This document shows, piece after piece, positions 41,192-48,626 of a stretch of DNA of 64,000 bases. Location of the stretch: the NCBI RefSeq assembly GCF_014635665.1, contig NZ_BMDG01000001.1, positions 62,001 to 126,000 on the forward strand, written 5' to 3'. A program made the position numbers and the translations under genes. The notes under the pieces were generated by a model, which saw only the letters and a program-made list of their open reading frames with translations, was not told the DNA's origin and ran no database searches. This stretch comes from Isoptericola cucumis. Its GTDB lineage: Bacteria > Actinomycetota > Actinomycetes > Actinomycetales > Cellulomonadaceae. Every line of letters starts with the position of its first letter. Positions within the stretch are counted from its first letter, which is position 1.

Positions 41192-42121
41192 TCAGCGCCC
41201 GGCGGAGCGCAGCACCCCGCGGATGTAGTCGCGATTGATCGCGGCGACGCCGAGGCTGTCCGACCCGTAGTGCTCGCAGACGAACACGCCGTCGAAGCCC
41301 AGCTCGAGCGCCCGCCGGATCACCGCCCGGTAGTTGACGACCCCCTGCACCAGGGGCATCGGGTGCGTCGAGTAGGCGCCCGTGGCCAGGTCCTCGTCGC
41401 GCGTGTAGTTCTTGATGTGCCAGAAGTTCGTGTAGGGCAGGACCTTCTCGAACATGGTCGGGATGTCCTCGATCGGCCGGTGCAGGCGCACGAGGTTGCC
41501 GAGGTCGGGGTTGAGGCCGACGTTCTCGCGGTCCACGTCCTGCACGAACCGCACCGCCAGGTCCGGCGTCCCGATGTACGTGTCCTCGTACATCTCGAGG
41601 CTGATCTCGACGCCGACCTCGCTCGCGTGGTCGGCGAGCTCGCGGATCCGCCGGATCGCCAGGTCGCGAGTCTGGGTGTCCTCGAGGTCGTCGTGGTGCC
41701 CCTCGGCCAGCCAGAACCACAGCGCGCGCTCCTGGGCGGGCGTGAGCGCCTGCATGAGGCCGAAGTTCACGACCTCGGCGCCGAGTGCGGGCGCTCGGTC
41801 GATGATCGCGTGGCCGAAGCGCAGGTAGTCCTCGCCGCGGTCGGCGTCGACGACGCTGCGTCGCGTGGTCGACACGGACGGCACGCTCAGGCCGACCTCC
41901 TTGAGCACGACCAGCAGCTCCTCGAAGCGCGGGTCGCTCATCTCGCCGATCGACAGCCAGGCGTCGGTGGGGTCGACGTCGGTGAAGCCGAGGTCCGCGA
42001 CCTGCTGGAGCTGGCCCCGCCAGGAGGCGGCGGGGGCGTCCAGGTTGGGGGTGCCGTCGGCGGCCGTCGGGCCGAACGAGAGCATGTTGGCCGCGATCGG
42101 CCAGGTGTCCGCAGTGCGCAA
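41192..42121 (-). CDS. Xylose-isomerase-like TIM-barrel protein (sugar isomerase/epimerase or decarboxylase)
   Basis: 309 residues from a TTG start (GGAG six bases upstream gives support). AP-endonuclease-2 fold with metal-ligand positions in [14 protein letters not shown] (Glu), VGLNPDLGN (Asp/Asn), [12 protein letters not shown] (His) and [10 protein letters not shown] (Glu). Relatives isomerise or epimerise sugars; one branch (OiaC) decarboxylates 3-oxoisoapionate to L-erythrulose. Since the genes downstream would consume L-erythrulose and make a 3-oxo acid, a decarboxylase role is the attractive hypothesis here. First gene of its operon, behind a 22-bp perfect palindrome. Confidence 0.78.
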   Translation of the reverse strand: MRTADTWPIAANMLSFGPTAADGTPNLDAPAASWRGQLQQVADLGFTDVDPTDAWLSIGEMSDPRFEELLVVLKEVGLSVPSVSTTRRSVVDADRGEDYLRFGHAIIDRAPALGAEVVNFGLMQALTPAQERALWFWLAEGHHDDLEDTQTRDLAIRRIRELADHASEVGVEISLEMYEDTYIGTPDLAVRFVQDVDRENVGLNPDLGNLVRLHRPIEDIPTMFEKVLPYTNFWHIKNYTRDEDLATGAYSTHPMPLVQGVVNYRAVIRRALELGFDGVFVCEHYGSDSLGVAAINRDYIRGVLRSAGR

Positions 42122-42144
42122 GGAGATCTCCGTCGATCGGCAAT

Positions 42145-42166
42145 CGTGTTTCCTATAGGAAACACG
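42145..42166. promoter_or_regulatory. Perfect 22-bp palindrome, probable operator
   Basis: Arms CGTGTTTCCTA and TAGGAAACACG are exact reverse complements with no spacer. It sits 23 bases upstream of the TTG start of the TIM-barrel gene and about 145 bases upstream of the divergent Gfo/Idh gene. The site is unlike the LacI and FadR sites elsewhere in the window; the GntR/FCD regulator of the cluster is one candidate binder. Confidence 0.75.
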
Positions 42167-42242
42167 GCAGCCTCCGGAGTGTCAACCGGCCTGCCCGGCG
42201 GCCGCCGTGCTTGACGGCGTCGCCGGGGACGCCTACCGTCAA

Positions 42243-42256
42243 GGAAAGCGCATTCC
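42243..42256. promoter_or_regulatory. LacI-type operator candidate before the Gfo/Idh-DUF993 operon
   Basis: GGAAAGCGCATTCC has GGAA/TTCC arms around a GC centre with one mismatch, 53 bases before the start of the Gfo/Idh gene. Moderate similarity to LacI-family sites. Confidence 0.4.
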
Positions 42257-42309
42257 ACCTCCGCGCCCCCGCCGAGCGGACAGGCGCCACGTACGACGAA
42301 GGAGTCCTC

Positions 42310-43482
42310 GTGACCAGCACCACCACGCGCACCCTGCGCATCGCGATGAACGGCGTCACCGGCCGCATGGGATACCGCCAGCACCTCGTGCGCTCGATCC
42401 TGCCGATCCGCGACGCCGGGGGCGTCGAGCTGCCCGACGGCTCGCGCCTGCAGGTCGAGCCCGTGCTGGTCGGCCGCAACGAGGAGAAGCTGCGCGCGCT
42501 GGCCAAGGAGCACGACGTCGCGGAGTACACCACCGACCTGGACGGCATCGTCACCGACCCGGGCACCGACGTCGTGTTCGACGCCGCGATGACCAACCTG
42601 CGCCCCGCGACGCTGAGCAAGGCGATGCGCGCCGGCAAGCACGTCTACACCGAGAAGCCGACGGCGGAGACCCTCGCCGAGGCCGTCGATCTCGCGCGGC
42701 TGCGGGAGGAGACCGGCGTGACCGCCGGCGTCGTGCACGACAAGCTGTACCTGCCGGGCCTGGTCAAGCTGCGGCGCCTGGTGGACGAGGGCTTCTTCGG
42801 CCGCATCCTGTCGCTGCGCGGCGAGTTCGGCTACTGGGTCTTCGAGGGCGAGCACCAGGCCGCCCAGCGCCCGAGCTGGAACTACCGCAGCCAGGACGGC
42901 GGCGGCATGACCACGGACATGTTCTGCCACTGGAACTACGTCCTCGAAGGCATCCTCGGCTCGGTCAGGACCGTGAACGCCCAGACGGTCACCCACATCC
43001 CCACCCGCTGGGACGAGCAGGGCAAGCCCTACGACGCCACCGCCGACGACGCCGCGTACGGCATCTTCGAGGTCGAGACCCCGGGCGGCGACCCGGTCGT
43101 CGCACAGATCAACTCCTCCTGGGCCGTGCGGGTGTACCGCGACGAGCTGGTGGAGTTCCAGGTCGACGGCACGCACGGCTCCGCCGTCGCCGGCCTGCGC
43201 AAGTGCGTCTCGCAGCAGCGCGCCAACACGCCCAAGCCGGTGTGGAACCCGGACCTGCCGGTCACCGAGCCGTTCCGCGACCAGTGGTCCGAGGTCCCGG
43301 CGAACGCCGACCTCGACAACGGCTTCAAGCTGCAGTGGGAGGAGTTTCTGCGCGACGTCGTCGCCGGCCGCCCGCACCGGTACGACCTGCTGTCCGCCGC
43401 CCGCGGCGTCCAGCTCGCCGAGCTGGGCCTGCGCTCGTCCGCCGAGGGCCGCCGCCTCGACGTCCCGGAGATCTCGCTGTGA
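42310..43482 (+). CDS. Gfo/Idh/MocA-family oxidoreductase of the DUF993 operon
   Basis: 390 residues. The N-terminus reads RIAMNGVTGRMGYRQHLVRS, an unusual nucleotide loop resembling dihydrodipicolinate reductase; the EKP signature is TEKPTAETLAEAVDLARL, and the C-terminal domain has SWNYRSQDGGGMTTDMFCHWNY with conserved His. NAD-dependent oxidation or reduction of a sugar derivative is expected. The GTG at 42310 has AAGGAG upstream. Its stop overlaps the next gene as GTGA. First gene of a coupled trio. Confidence 0.88.
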   Translation: MTSTTTRTLRIAMNGVTGRMGYRQHLVRSILPIRDAGGVELPDGSRLQVEPVLVGRNEEKLRALAKEHDVAEYTTDLDGIVTDPGTDVVFDAAMTNLRPATLSKAMRAGKHVYTEKPTAETLAEAVDLARLREETGVTAGVVHDKLYLPGLVKLRRLVDEGFFGRILSLRGEFGYWVFEGEHQAAQRPSWNYRSQDGGGMTTDMFCHWNYVLEGILGSVRTVNAQTVTHIPTRWDEQGKPYDATADDAAYGIFEVETPGGDPVVAQINSSWAVRVYRDELVEFQVDGTHGSAVAGLRKCVSQQRANTPKPVWNPDLPVTEPFRDQWSEVPANADLDNGFKLQWEEFLRDVVAGRPHRYDLLSAARGVQLAELGLRSSAEGRRLDVPEISL

Positions 43483-44741
43483 CCGCCCCGACCGACACCC
43501 GGCTGGCCCCGGACCTGACGCCGAGCGGCGTCACCGTCCGGCTCCCCCGGTTCGACGACGCCGGCCGCGCGACGGGCACCGAGGTGCGCGAGCTCAACGC
43601 GCCGGGCCCGTGGCAGGCGCCGTCGGCACCCCTCACCTCCCGCGTCGCGTTCGCCGCCGCGCACGTCGTGCCGCACGTGGGCGCCGAGAACGTGCCCGGG
43701 GCGCCCGCCCTCGTCGACTGGGACGCCACCCTCGCCTACCGGCACCGCATCTGGTCGCACGGCCTCGGCGTCGCCGACGCCATGGACACCGCCCAGCGCG
43801 GCATGGGCCTGGACTGGGCCGCGACGCAGGAGCTGGTGCGGCGCTCGTCCGCCGAGGCGGCGTCCGTGGGCGCGCGCGTCGCGTGCGGCGCGGGCACCGA
43901 CCAGCTCGACGCGGCCGTCGTCGCCGGGTGGGAGCCGGGCGACCCGGCGGCGCTGGCCGCCGTCGCCGACGCCTACCGCGAGCAGGTGCACGCGGTGCAG
44001 GACGCCGGGGCGCAGGTCATCGTCATGGCCTCGCGCGCCCTGGCGAAGGTCGCGCGCTCGGCGGAGGACTACGCCCGCGTCTACGACGCCGTGCTCGCCG
44101 AGGCGGAGAAGCCCGTCGTCCTGCACTGGCTGGGCACGATGTTCGACCCGGCCCTCGCCGGGTACTGGGGCTCCGACGACGTCACCTCGGCGACGGCGAC
44201 GTTCCTCGACCTCGTCAAGGCCCACCAGGACCGGGTCGACGGCGTCAAGGTCTCGCTGCTCGACGCGCAGCACGAGATCGGCCTGCGCCGGTCGCTCGCG
44301 GCGCTCGACGGCTCGCCGGTCCGCCTCTACACCGGCGACGACTTCAACTACCCCGAGCTGATCGCCGGCGACGACCAGGGGCACTCCGACGCCCTGCTCG
44401 GCATCTTCGCGGCGATCTACCCCGCGGCGTCGACGGCGCTGCAGGCGTTCGACGCCGGGGACGGCGGGCGGGGCCACGCGATCCTCGCCTCGACCGAGCG
44501 GCTGGGGCGCCACATCTTCGCCGCGCCCACGTACTACTACAAGACCGGCGTGGCGTTCCTGTCGTGGCTGAACGGCTTCCAGCCCGGGTTCCAGCTCGTG
44601 GGCGGGCTGCACTCCGGCCGCTCGCTGGCGCACCTGGTCGAGCTGGCCCGGCTCGCCGACGGCTGCGGCATGCTGCTCGACCCGGCGCTGGCGGCCCAGC
44701 GCCTGGACGCCCTCCTCACGACGAACGGGGTCGCCCGATGA
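43479..44741 (+). CDS. DUF993 family protein (dihydrodipicolinate-synthase-like)
   Basis: 420 residues. Matches DUF993, annotated as a distant dihydrodipicolinate synthase/aldolase-like TIM barrel: VDWDATLAYRHRIWSHGLGVADAMDTAQRG early, VIVMASRALAKVARSAEDY and PVVLHWLGTMFDPALAGYWG, and a lysine in VDGVKVSLLDAQHE at the place where class I aldolases carry the Schiff-base residue. If active it would cleave or condense a keto acid; no experimental role is known to me. GTGA and ATGA overlaps bind it to the dehydrogenase and the isomerase. Confidence 0.85.
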   Translation: MTAPTDTRLAPDLTPSGVTVRLPRFDDAGRATGTEVRELNAPGPWQAPSAPLTSRVAFAAAHVVPHVGAENVPGAPALVDWDATLAYRHRIWSHGLGVADAMDTAQRGMGLDWAATQELVRRSSAEAASVGARVACGAGTDQLDAAVVAGWEPGDPAALAAVADAYREQVHAVQDAGAQVIVMASRALAKVARSAEDYARVYDAVLAEAEKPVVLHWLGTMFDPALAGYWGSDDVTSATATFLDLVKAHQDRVDGVKVSLLDAQHEIGLRRSLAALDGSPVRLYTGDDFNYPELIAGDDQGHSDALLGIFAAIYPAASTALQAFDAGDGGRGHAILASTERLGRHIFAAPTYYYKTGVAFLSWLNGFQPGFQLVGGLHSGRSLAHLVELARLADGCGMLLDPALAAQRLDALLTTNGVAR

Positions 44742-45625
44742 GCGGCGCGGACCTGAGCCGGTGCTCCCTCAACACCGCGACCGTCAAGCGGGCGAGCCTC
44801 GCCGAGGCGGTGGACGCCGCGGCGTCGGCGGGGCTGGGCGCGGTCGGGCTGTGGCGCCACCAGGTGCAGGAGCACGGCGCCGAGAAGGCGGCGCGCATCG
44901 TGTCCGACGCCGGGCTGCGGGTCTCGTCGCTGTGCCGCGGCGGGTTCCTCACGGCGGCGGACGACGTGGGCATCGCCGCCGCGCTCGACGACAACAAGCG
45001 CGCCATCTCAGAGACGGCGGGCGTCGGCACCCGCGAGCTGGTCTTCGTCGTCGGCGGCCTGCCCGCCCTCAGCGAGCCCGGCCAGGGTCCGCGCGCCGAC
45101 GCCGGCCCGGGCGACCGCGACCTCGTCGCCGCCCGCGCCCGCGTGGCCGACCGGATCGCCGAGCTCGCGCCGTTCGCCGCCGCGCACGACGTGCGGATCG
45201 TGCTCGAGGCGCTGCACCCGATGTTCGCCGCCGACCGTGCGGTGATCTCGACGCTCGGGCAGGCGCTCGACCTCGCGGCGCCGTTCGACGCCGCGACCGT
45301 CGGCGTCGTCGTGGACACGTACCACGTGTGGTGGGACCCGGACCTGCGCGCCTCGATCGCCCGGGCGGGCGCCGAGGGCCGGATCGCGAGCTACCAGGTG
45401 TGCGACTGGAGCCTGCCGCTGGCCGCCGACCCGCTCAACTCGCGCGGGCACGTGGGCGACGGCTACATCGACTTCCCGACCGTCTCCCGCTGGGTGGCCG
45501 AGACCGGCTACGCCGGCGACGTCGAGACGGAGATCTTCAACGAGGACGTGTGGGCCGCCGACCCCCGCGTCACCGCCCGCACCGTGGGCGAGCGGTACGC
45601 GCGGCACGTGCTCCCGCACCTGTGA
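44738..45625 (+). CDS. Sugar phosphate isomerase/epimerase family protein
   Basis: 295 residues. Xylose-isomerase-like TIM barrel: LSRCSLNTATVKRASLAEAVDAA at the start, metal-site residues in RIVLEALHPMF (Glu), VVVDTYHVWWDPDL (Asp, His), YQVCDWSLPL and DVETEIFNEDVW (Glu). Probably isomerises, epimerises or dehydrates a sugar intermediate produced by the two preceding enzymes. ATGA overlap with DUF993. Confidence 0.85.
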   Translation: MSGADLSRCSLNTATVKRASLAEAVDAAASAGLGAVGLWRHQVQEHGAEKAARIVSDAGLRVSSLCRGGFLTAADDVGIAAALDDNKRAISETAGVGTRELVFVVGGLPALSEPGQGPRADAGPGDRDLVAARARVADRIAELAPFAAAHDVRIVLEALHPMFAADRAVISTLGQALDLAAPFDAATVGVVVDTYHVWWDPDLRASIARAGAEGRIASYQVCDWSLPLAADPLNSRGHVGDGYIDFPTVSRWVAETGYAGDVETEIFNEDVWAADPRVTARTVGERYARHVLPHL

Positions 45626-45683
45626 CGCCGCGGCGCGGCTGATCAGGATCGAAGAAGCACTGCCGCGGGGCGGTCCCTAGCGT

Positions 45684-45716
45684 GGGTGGTACGGCGCCGC
45701 CGGCGCCGCACCACCC
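45684..45716. other. Strong inverted repeat upstream of the DUF1801 gene
   Basis: GGGTGGT and ACCACCC flank two copies of CGGCGCCG, giving a 15-bp stem with one mismatch. TAGCGT just before it (45678-45683) looks like a -10, so the hairpin would form at the very 5' end of the downstream mRNA; it could also terminate the DUF993 operon. Confidence 0.5.
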
Positions 45717-45729
45717 GAGAGGAACCGCC

Positions 45730-46161
45730 ATGACCACGTCCCAGGGGCTGAGCGCCGACGAGCGCGCCGCCGTCAAGCAGCGTGCCAAGGAGCTGCGCGA
45801 GCAGGAGAAGGCCGGCAAGAACCGCGCCGCCGGCGAGAAGGCCGTGCGCGAGGCGATCGAGCCGCTGGAGGGGGCCGACCGCGACATCGCCGAGGGCATG
45901 TGGCGCGTCGTGGCCGACGTCGCCCCCGGCCTCGTGCCGAAGACCTACTACGGCATGCCGGGCTTCGCGAACGACGCCGGCAAGATCGTGCTGTTCATGC
46001 AGCCGGCGGCGAAGTTCGGCACCCGCTACGCCACGATCGGGTTCGAGGGCACGGCCCACCTCGACGACGGCGACTTCTGGCCCACCGCCTTCGCCGTGCT
46101 CGCGTGGACCCCCGACTTCGAGGAGCGGTTCGCCGCGCTCGTGCGCGCCGCGGCGGGCTGA
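45730..46161 (+). CDS. DUF1801 (YdhG-like) protein
   Basis: 143 residues. A charged, lysine/glutamate-rich helical N-terminus (about 1-55) followed by the DUF1801 core: KTYYGMPGFANDAGKIVLFMQP, then FGTRYATIGFEGTAHLDDGDFWP. Family members include the putative iron chaperones YdhG/Fra-like; the true function is open. GAGAGGA precedes the ATG. It ends seven bases before the convergent GH5 gene. Confidence 0.8.
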   Translation: MTTSQGLSADERAAVKQRAKELREQEKAGKNRAAGEKAVREAIEPLEGADRDIAEGMWRVVADVAPGLVPKTYYGMPGFANDAGKIVLFMQPAAKFGTRYATIGFEGTAHLDDGDFWPTAFAVLAWTPDFEERFAALVRAAAG

Positions 46162-46167
46162 CGCGCG

Positions 46168-47418
46168 TCAGCGCACCTCGGCGCGCGCGAGCTCCGTGAC
46201 CCCGCGGGCCGCGAGGGCGGCGGGGTCGGCGGCGGTCGCGCTCGTCACGACGGTCACGTCGTCGCCGCGCTCGCGCAGCTCGTGCCACAGCTCGAAGACG
46301 GCGCCGCCCGGGCCCAGCGCGGGACGCGAGAGCGGCAGGTCCGCGTCGTCGACGTCCACGACCACGCCGACGGTGCGCGGCTGCGCGAGCGGCAGGGCGC
46401 CGCGCCGGGCGTCGGCGACGACCTCCGCGAACCGGCGGCCGAGCGGCTTGACTCGGTTGGCGGTGTCGAGGAGCCCGAGCGAGTACTCGAGGTCCTTGTA
46501 GTCGGCGAGGTCGCGCGTGACGTCGTGCGAGCACCACCAGGTGACGGCGAACAGGTCGGTGGTCGTGAGGGCGGCCTCGACGGTCCGGGAGCAGAACTCG
46601 GGCATCTCCGACTCGGCGAGGTTCATCGAGGGCGCGCCGACCTCCTGCAGCCACACCTGCCGGCCCGGGTCGGTCGCGAACGCCTTGGACAGCTCGATCA
46701 TCCACTCCGCGTGCCGCACGGACTGCGGCGACAGCGCGCCGTACCGGGCGGCGGTGCCGTTGAAGATCCAGGAGTGCACGGTCGTCATGTCGCCGAGCCG
46801 GGCGGCGTGCTCGGGCAGGAACGAGTGGTCGTCCCAGTACCAGAGGTGGTCGTTCTCGCTGTGCACGACGACGTGGCGGGGGTCGCGGTCGCGGGGCGCG
46901 TCGAGCAGCGAGCGCATCCAGTGGGTCACCTGGTCGGCCGTGGCCGGCATCGCGGCGGGGTTCGGCTCCAGGAACTGGTTCAGCTCGTTGCCGAGGGTGA
47001 GGCCCATGAAGTTGGGGCGGTCGCGCACGGCGTCGTAGACGGCGGCCACGAGCGCGGCCTGCGCGTCGACCGCCCCCTGGTCGGTGAACATGTTGCCGTC
47101 GTGCCAGTTGACGAGCCAGGCCGGGACGAAGTCGAAGCCCGACATGTGCCCCTGGATCACGTCGACCGCGACGTCGAGCCCGAACTCCGCGGCGACGTCG
47201 GTCACGAGCGCGACGTCGTCGAGCGCGCGGCGGCGCACCAGCGTGCGGTTCGGCTGCAGCACCGGCCACAGCGGGAAGACCCGGACGTGGTCCACGCCGA
47301 GCGCGGCGATCGCCTCGAAGTCCACCCGGACGACGTCGGGGTCGACGGCCATCCACTGGAACATCCAGTCGCGGGACGGGGTGTAGTTGACGCCGAAGCG
47401 CGGCACGGTCGAAGTCAC
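46168..47418 (-). CDS. Glycoside hydrolase family 5-like enzyme, probable beta-mannosidase
   Basis: 416 residues, no signal peptide, so cytoplasmic. (beta/alpha)8 GH-A enzyme: FGVNYTPSRDWMFQWM opens the barrel; acid/base Glu in MGLTLGNELNQF; nucleophile Glu in VWLQEVGAPSMN; ITWWCSHD-like segment FAVTWWCSHDVTRDL follows. Length and cytoplasmic location resemble the actinobacterial GH5_18 beta-mannosidases that act on the N-glycan core, an assignment to be tested. The GTG at 47418 overlaps the LacI stop as GTGA, with GAGGAAG upstream. Confidence 0.83.
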   Translation of the reverse strand: MTSTVPRFGVNYTPSRDWMFQWMAVDPDVVRVDFEAIAALGVDHVRVFPLWPVLQPNRTLVRRRALDDVALVTDVAAEFGLDVAVDVIQGHMSGFDFVPAWLVNWHDGNMFTDQGAVDAQAALVAAVYDAVRDRPNFMGLTLGNELNQFLEPNPAAMPATADQVTHWMRSLLDAPRDRDPRHVVVHSENDHLWYWDDHSFLPEHAARLGDMTTVHSWIFNGTAARYGALSPQSVRHAEWMIELSKAFATDPGRQVWLQEVGAPSMNLAESEMPEFCSRTVEAALTTTDLFAVTWWCSHDVTRDLADYKDLEYSLGLLDTANRVKPLGRRFAEVVADARRGALPLAQPRTVGVVVDVDDADLPLSRPALGPGGAVFELWHELRERGDDVTVVTSATAADPAALAARGVTELARAEVR

Positions 47419-48479
47419 GGGGCTTCCTCGCTGTCTCGGTCTGGGTCTCGGTGGTGCTGGGATGGTGACCGGGGAGCCGGCGCCGTCGAGTCGCGGACGA
47501 CCAGACGACGACCGCTGACGGTCTGGGACTCGGCGGCCTCGCCGCGGACGAGCCGCTCGAGCAGCGCCACCGCCGTGCGCGCGCTCTCCTCGACGGGCGC
47601 GTCGAGGGCGGTGAGCCGCGGCCGCACCAGCGACGAGACCCAGGAGTCCTCCCACGCGACCACGGAGAGCTGCGCGGGGACCTGGACGCCGACCTCGGGC
47701 GCGTGCGCCACGATCTGCGCGGCGATGGACTCGCTGTCGACGACGATCGCCGTGACGCCGCCCAGCCGGGCGAGGAGCTCGGCGACCGGGTCGTCCGCGG
47801 TCGGGTCCCAGGCGGCGAACGACGTGGCGATGCCCTGCTGGGCGCCGGCGTGCGAGAAGCGCTGGTCGCGTGCGCGGGTGTGGGCGAGGCCGGGCGCGTC
47901 GGTGACGCGCGCGACGCGGCGGTGCCCGAGCCCCCCGAGGTGCTCGAGCACGGTGGCGAAGGCCGACTCGTCGGCCACGGTGACGGCGGGCACGGCGTCG
48001 TCCACGGGCGCGCCGAGCAGGACCGCCGGGGCGCCCAGCTGCTCGACGAGCGGCAGCCGCGGGTCGTCGTGGCGGACGTCGACGAGCAGGAACGCGTCGA
48101 CGCGCTGCTCGCCCCACCACTGCCGGTAGACCTGCTCCTCCTCGTCGGCCTGCACGAGGGTCAGCGAGAGGGACCACCCGAGGTCCGCGAGCGGCTCGGT
48201 GAGGCCGGCGAGCAGCCGCATGAAGAACGGGTCGCGGCCGAACGTGTCGCGGGAGCGCGCGATGACGAGGCCGAGGCTGCGCCCACCCTGCCCGGAGACC
48301 TTGCGGCTCGCGTAGTTCGGCCGCCAGTTGAGCTCGTCGGCGGCGGCGCGGATCCGGGCGGCCGTCGTCTCGGACACGTTGGGGCGCCCGTTGAAGGCGT
48401 GGGACACCGCGGAGGGCGAGACGCCGGCACGGCGGGCGACGTCCGAGATCGTCACGCGTTTCGGGCTGGTGGCAGTCAT
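47415..48479 (-). CDS. LacI-family regulator of the mannoside locus
   Basis: 354 residues. HTH at 9-30 (TISDVARRAGVSPSAVSHAFNG), then the effector domain (SLGLVIARSRDTFGRDPFFMRLLAG; LSVVAWEDSWVSSLVRPRLTAL) and a C-terminal polar tail. It is divergent from the ABC importer and glycosidase genes; two near-identical operators lie between. It is co-translated with the GH5 enzyme. Probably a repressor released by a manno-oligosaccharide or breakdown product. Confidence 0.92.
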   Translation of the reverse strand: MTATSPKRVTISDVARRAGVSPSAVSHAFNGRPNVSETTAARIRAAADELNWRPNYASRKVSGQGGRSLGLVIARSRDTFGRDPFFMRLLAGLTEPLADLGWSLSLTLVQADEEEQVYRQWWGEQRVDAFLLVDVRHDDPRLPLVEQLGAPAVLLGAPVDDAVPAVTVADESAFATVLEHLGGLGHRRVARVTDAPGLAHTRARDQRFSHAGAQQGIATSFAAWDPTADDPVAELLARLGGVTAIVVDSESIAAQIVAHAPEVGVQVPAQLSVVAWEDSWVSSLVRPRLTALDAPVEESARTAVALLERLVRGEAAESQTVSGRRLVVRDSTAPAPRSPSQHHRDPDRDSEEAP

Positions 48480-48513
48480 GGTGCGTCCGAGAGTAGGAGG
48501 TTGACCCCCGGAA

Positions 48514-48527
48514 GTAAAGCGGTATAC
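48514..48527. promoter_or_regulatory. LacI operator 1 of the mannoside locus
   Basis: GTAAAGCGGTATAC, identical in 13 of 14 positions to the reverse complement of operator 2; AAGCGGTA has the CG centre usual for LacI-family sites. 35 bases upstream of the LacI start. Confidence 0.75.
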
Positions 48528-48544
48528 GTTGCACGTCGCTTGAT

Positions 48545-48558
48545 GTGTACCGCTTTAC
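48545..48558. promoter_or_regulatory. LacI operator 2 of the mannoside locus
   Basis: GTGTACCGCTTTAC, an inverted copy of operator 1, centres 31 bases apart, about 70 bases upstream of the solute-binding protein start. The pair could be bridged by one tetramer or occupied by two dimers on adjacent helical turns. Confidence 0.75.
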
Positions 48559-48626
48559 AAGAAGCGCTGGCGGAGGCAGTTCTCCGCCCACCCCGAACGA
48601 CGCACCGTAGCTCTCAGGGAGGCTCA

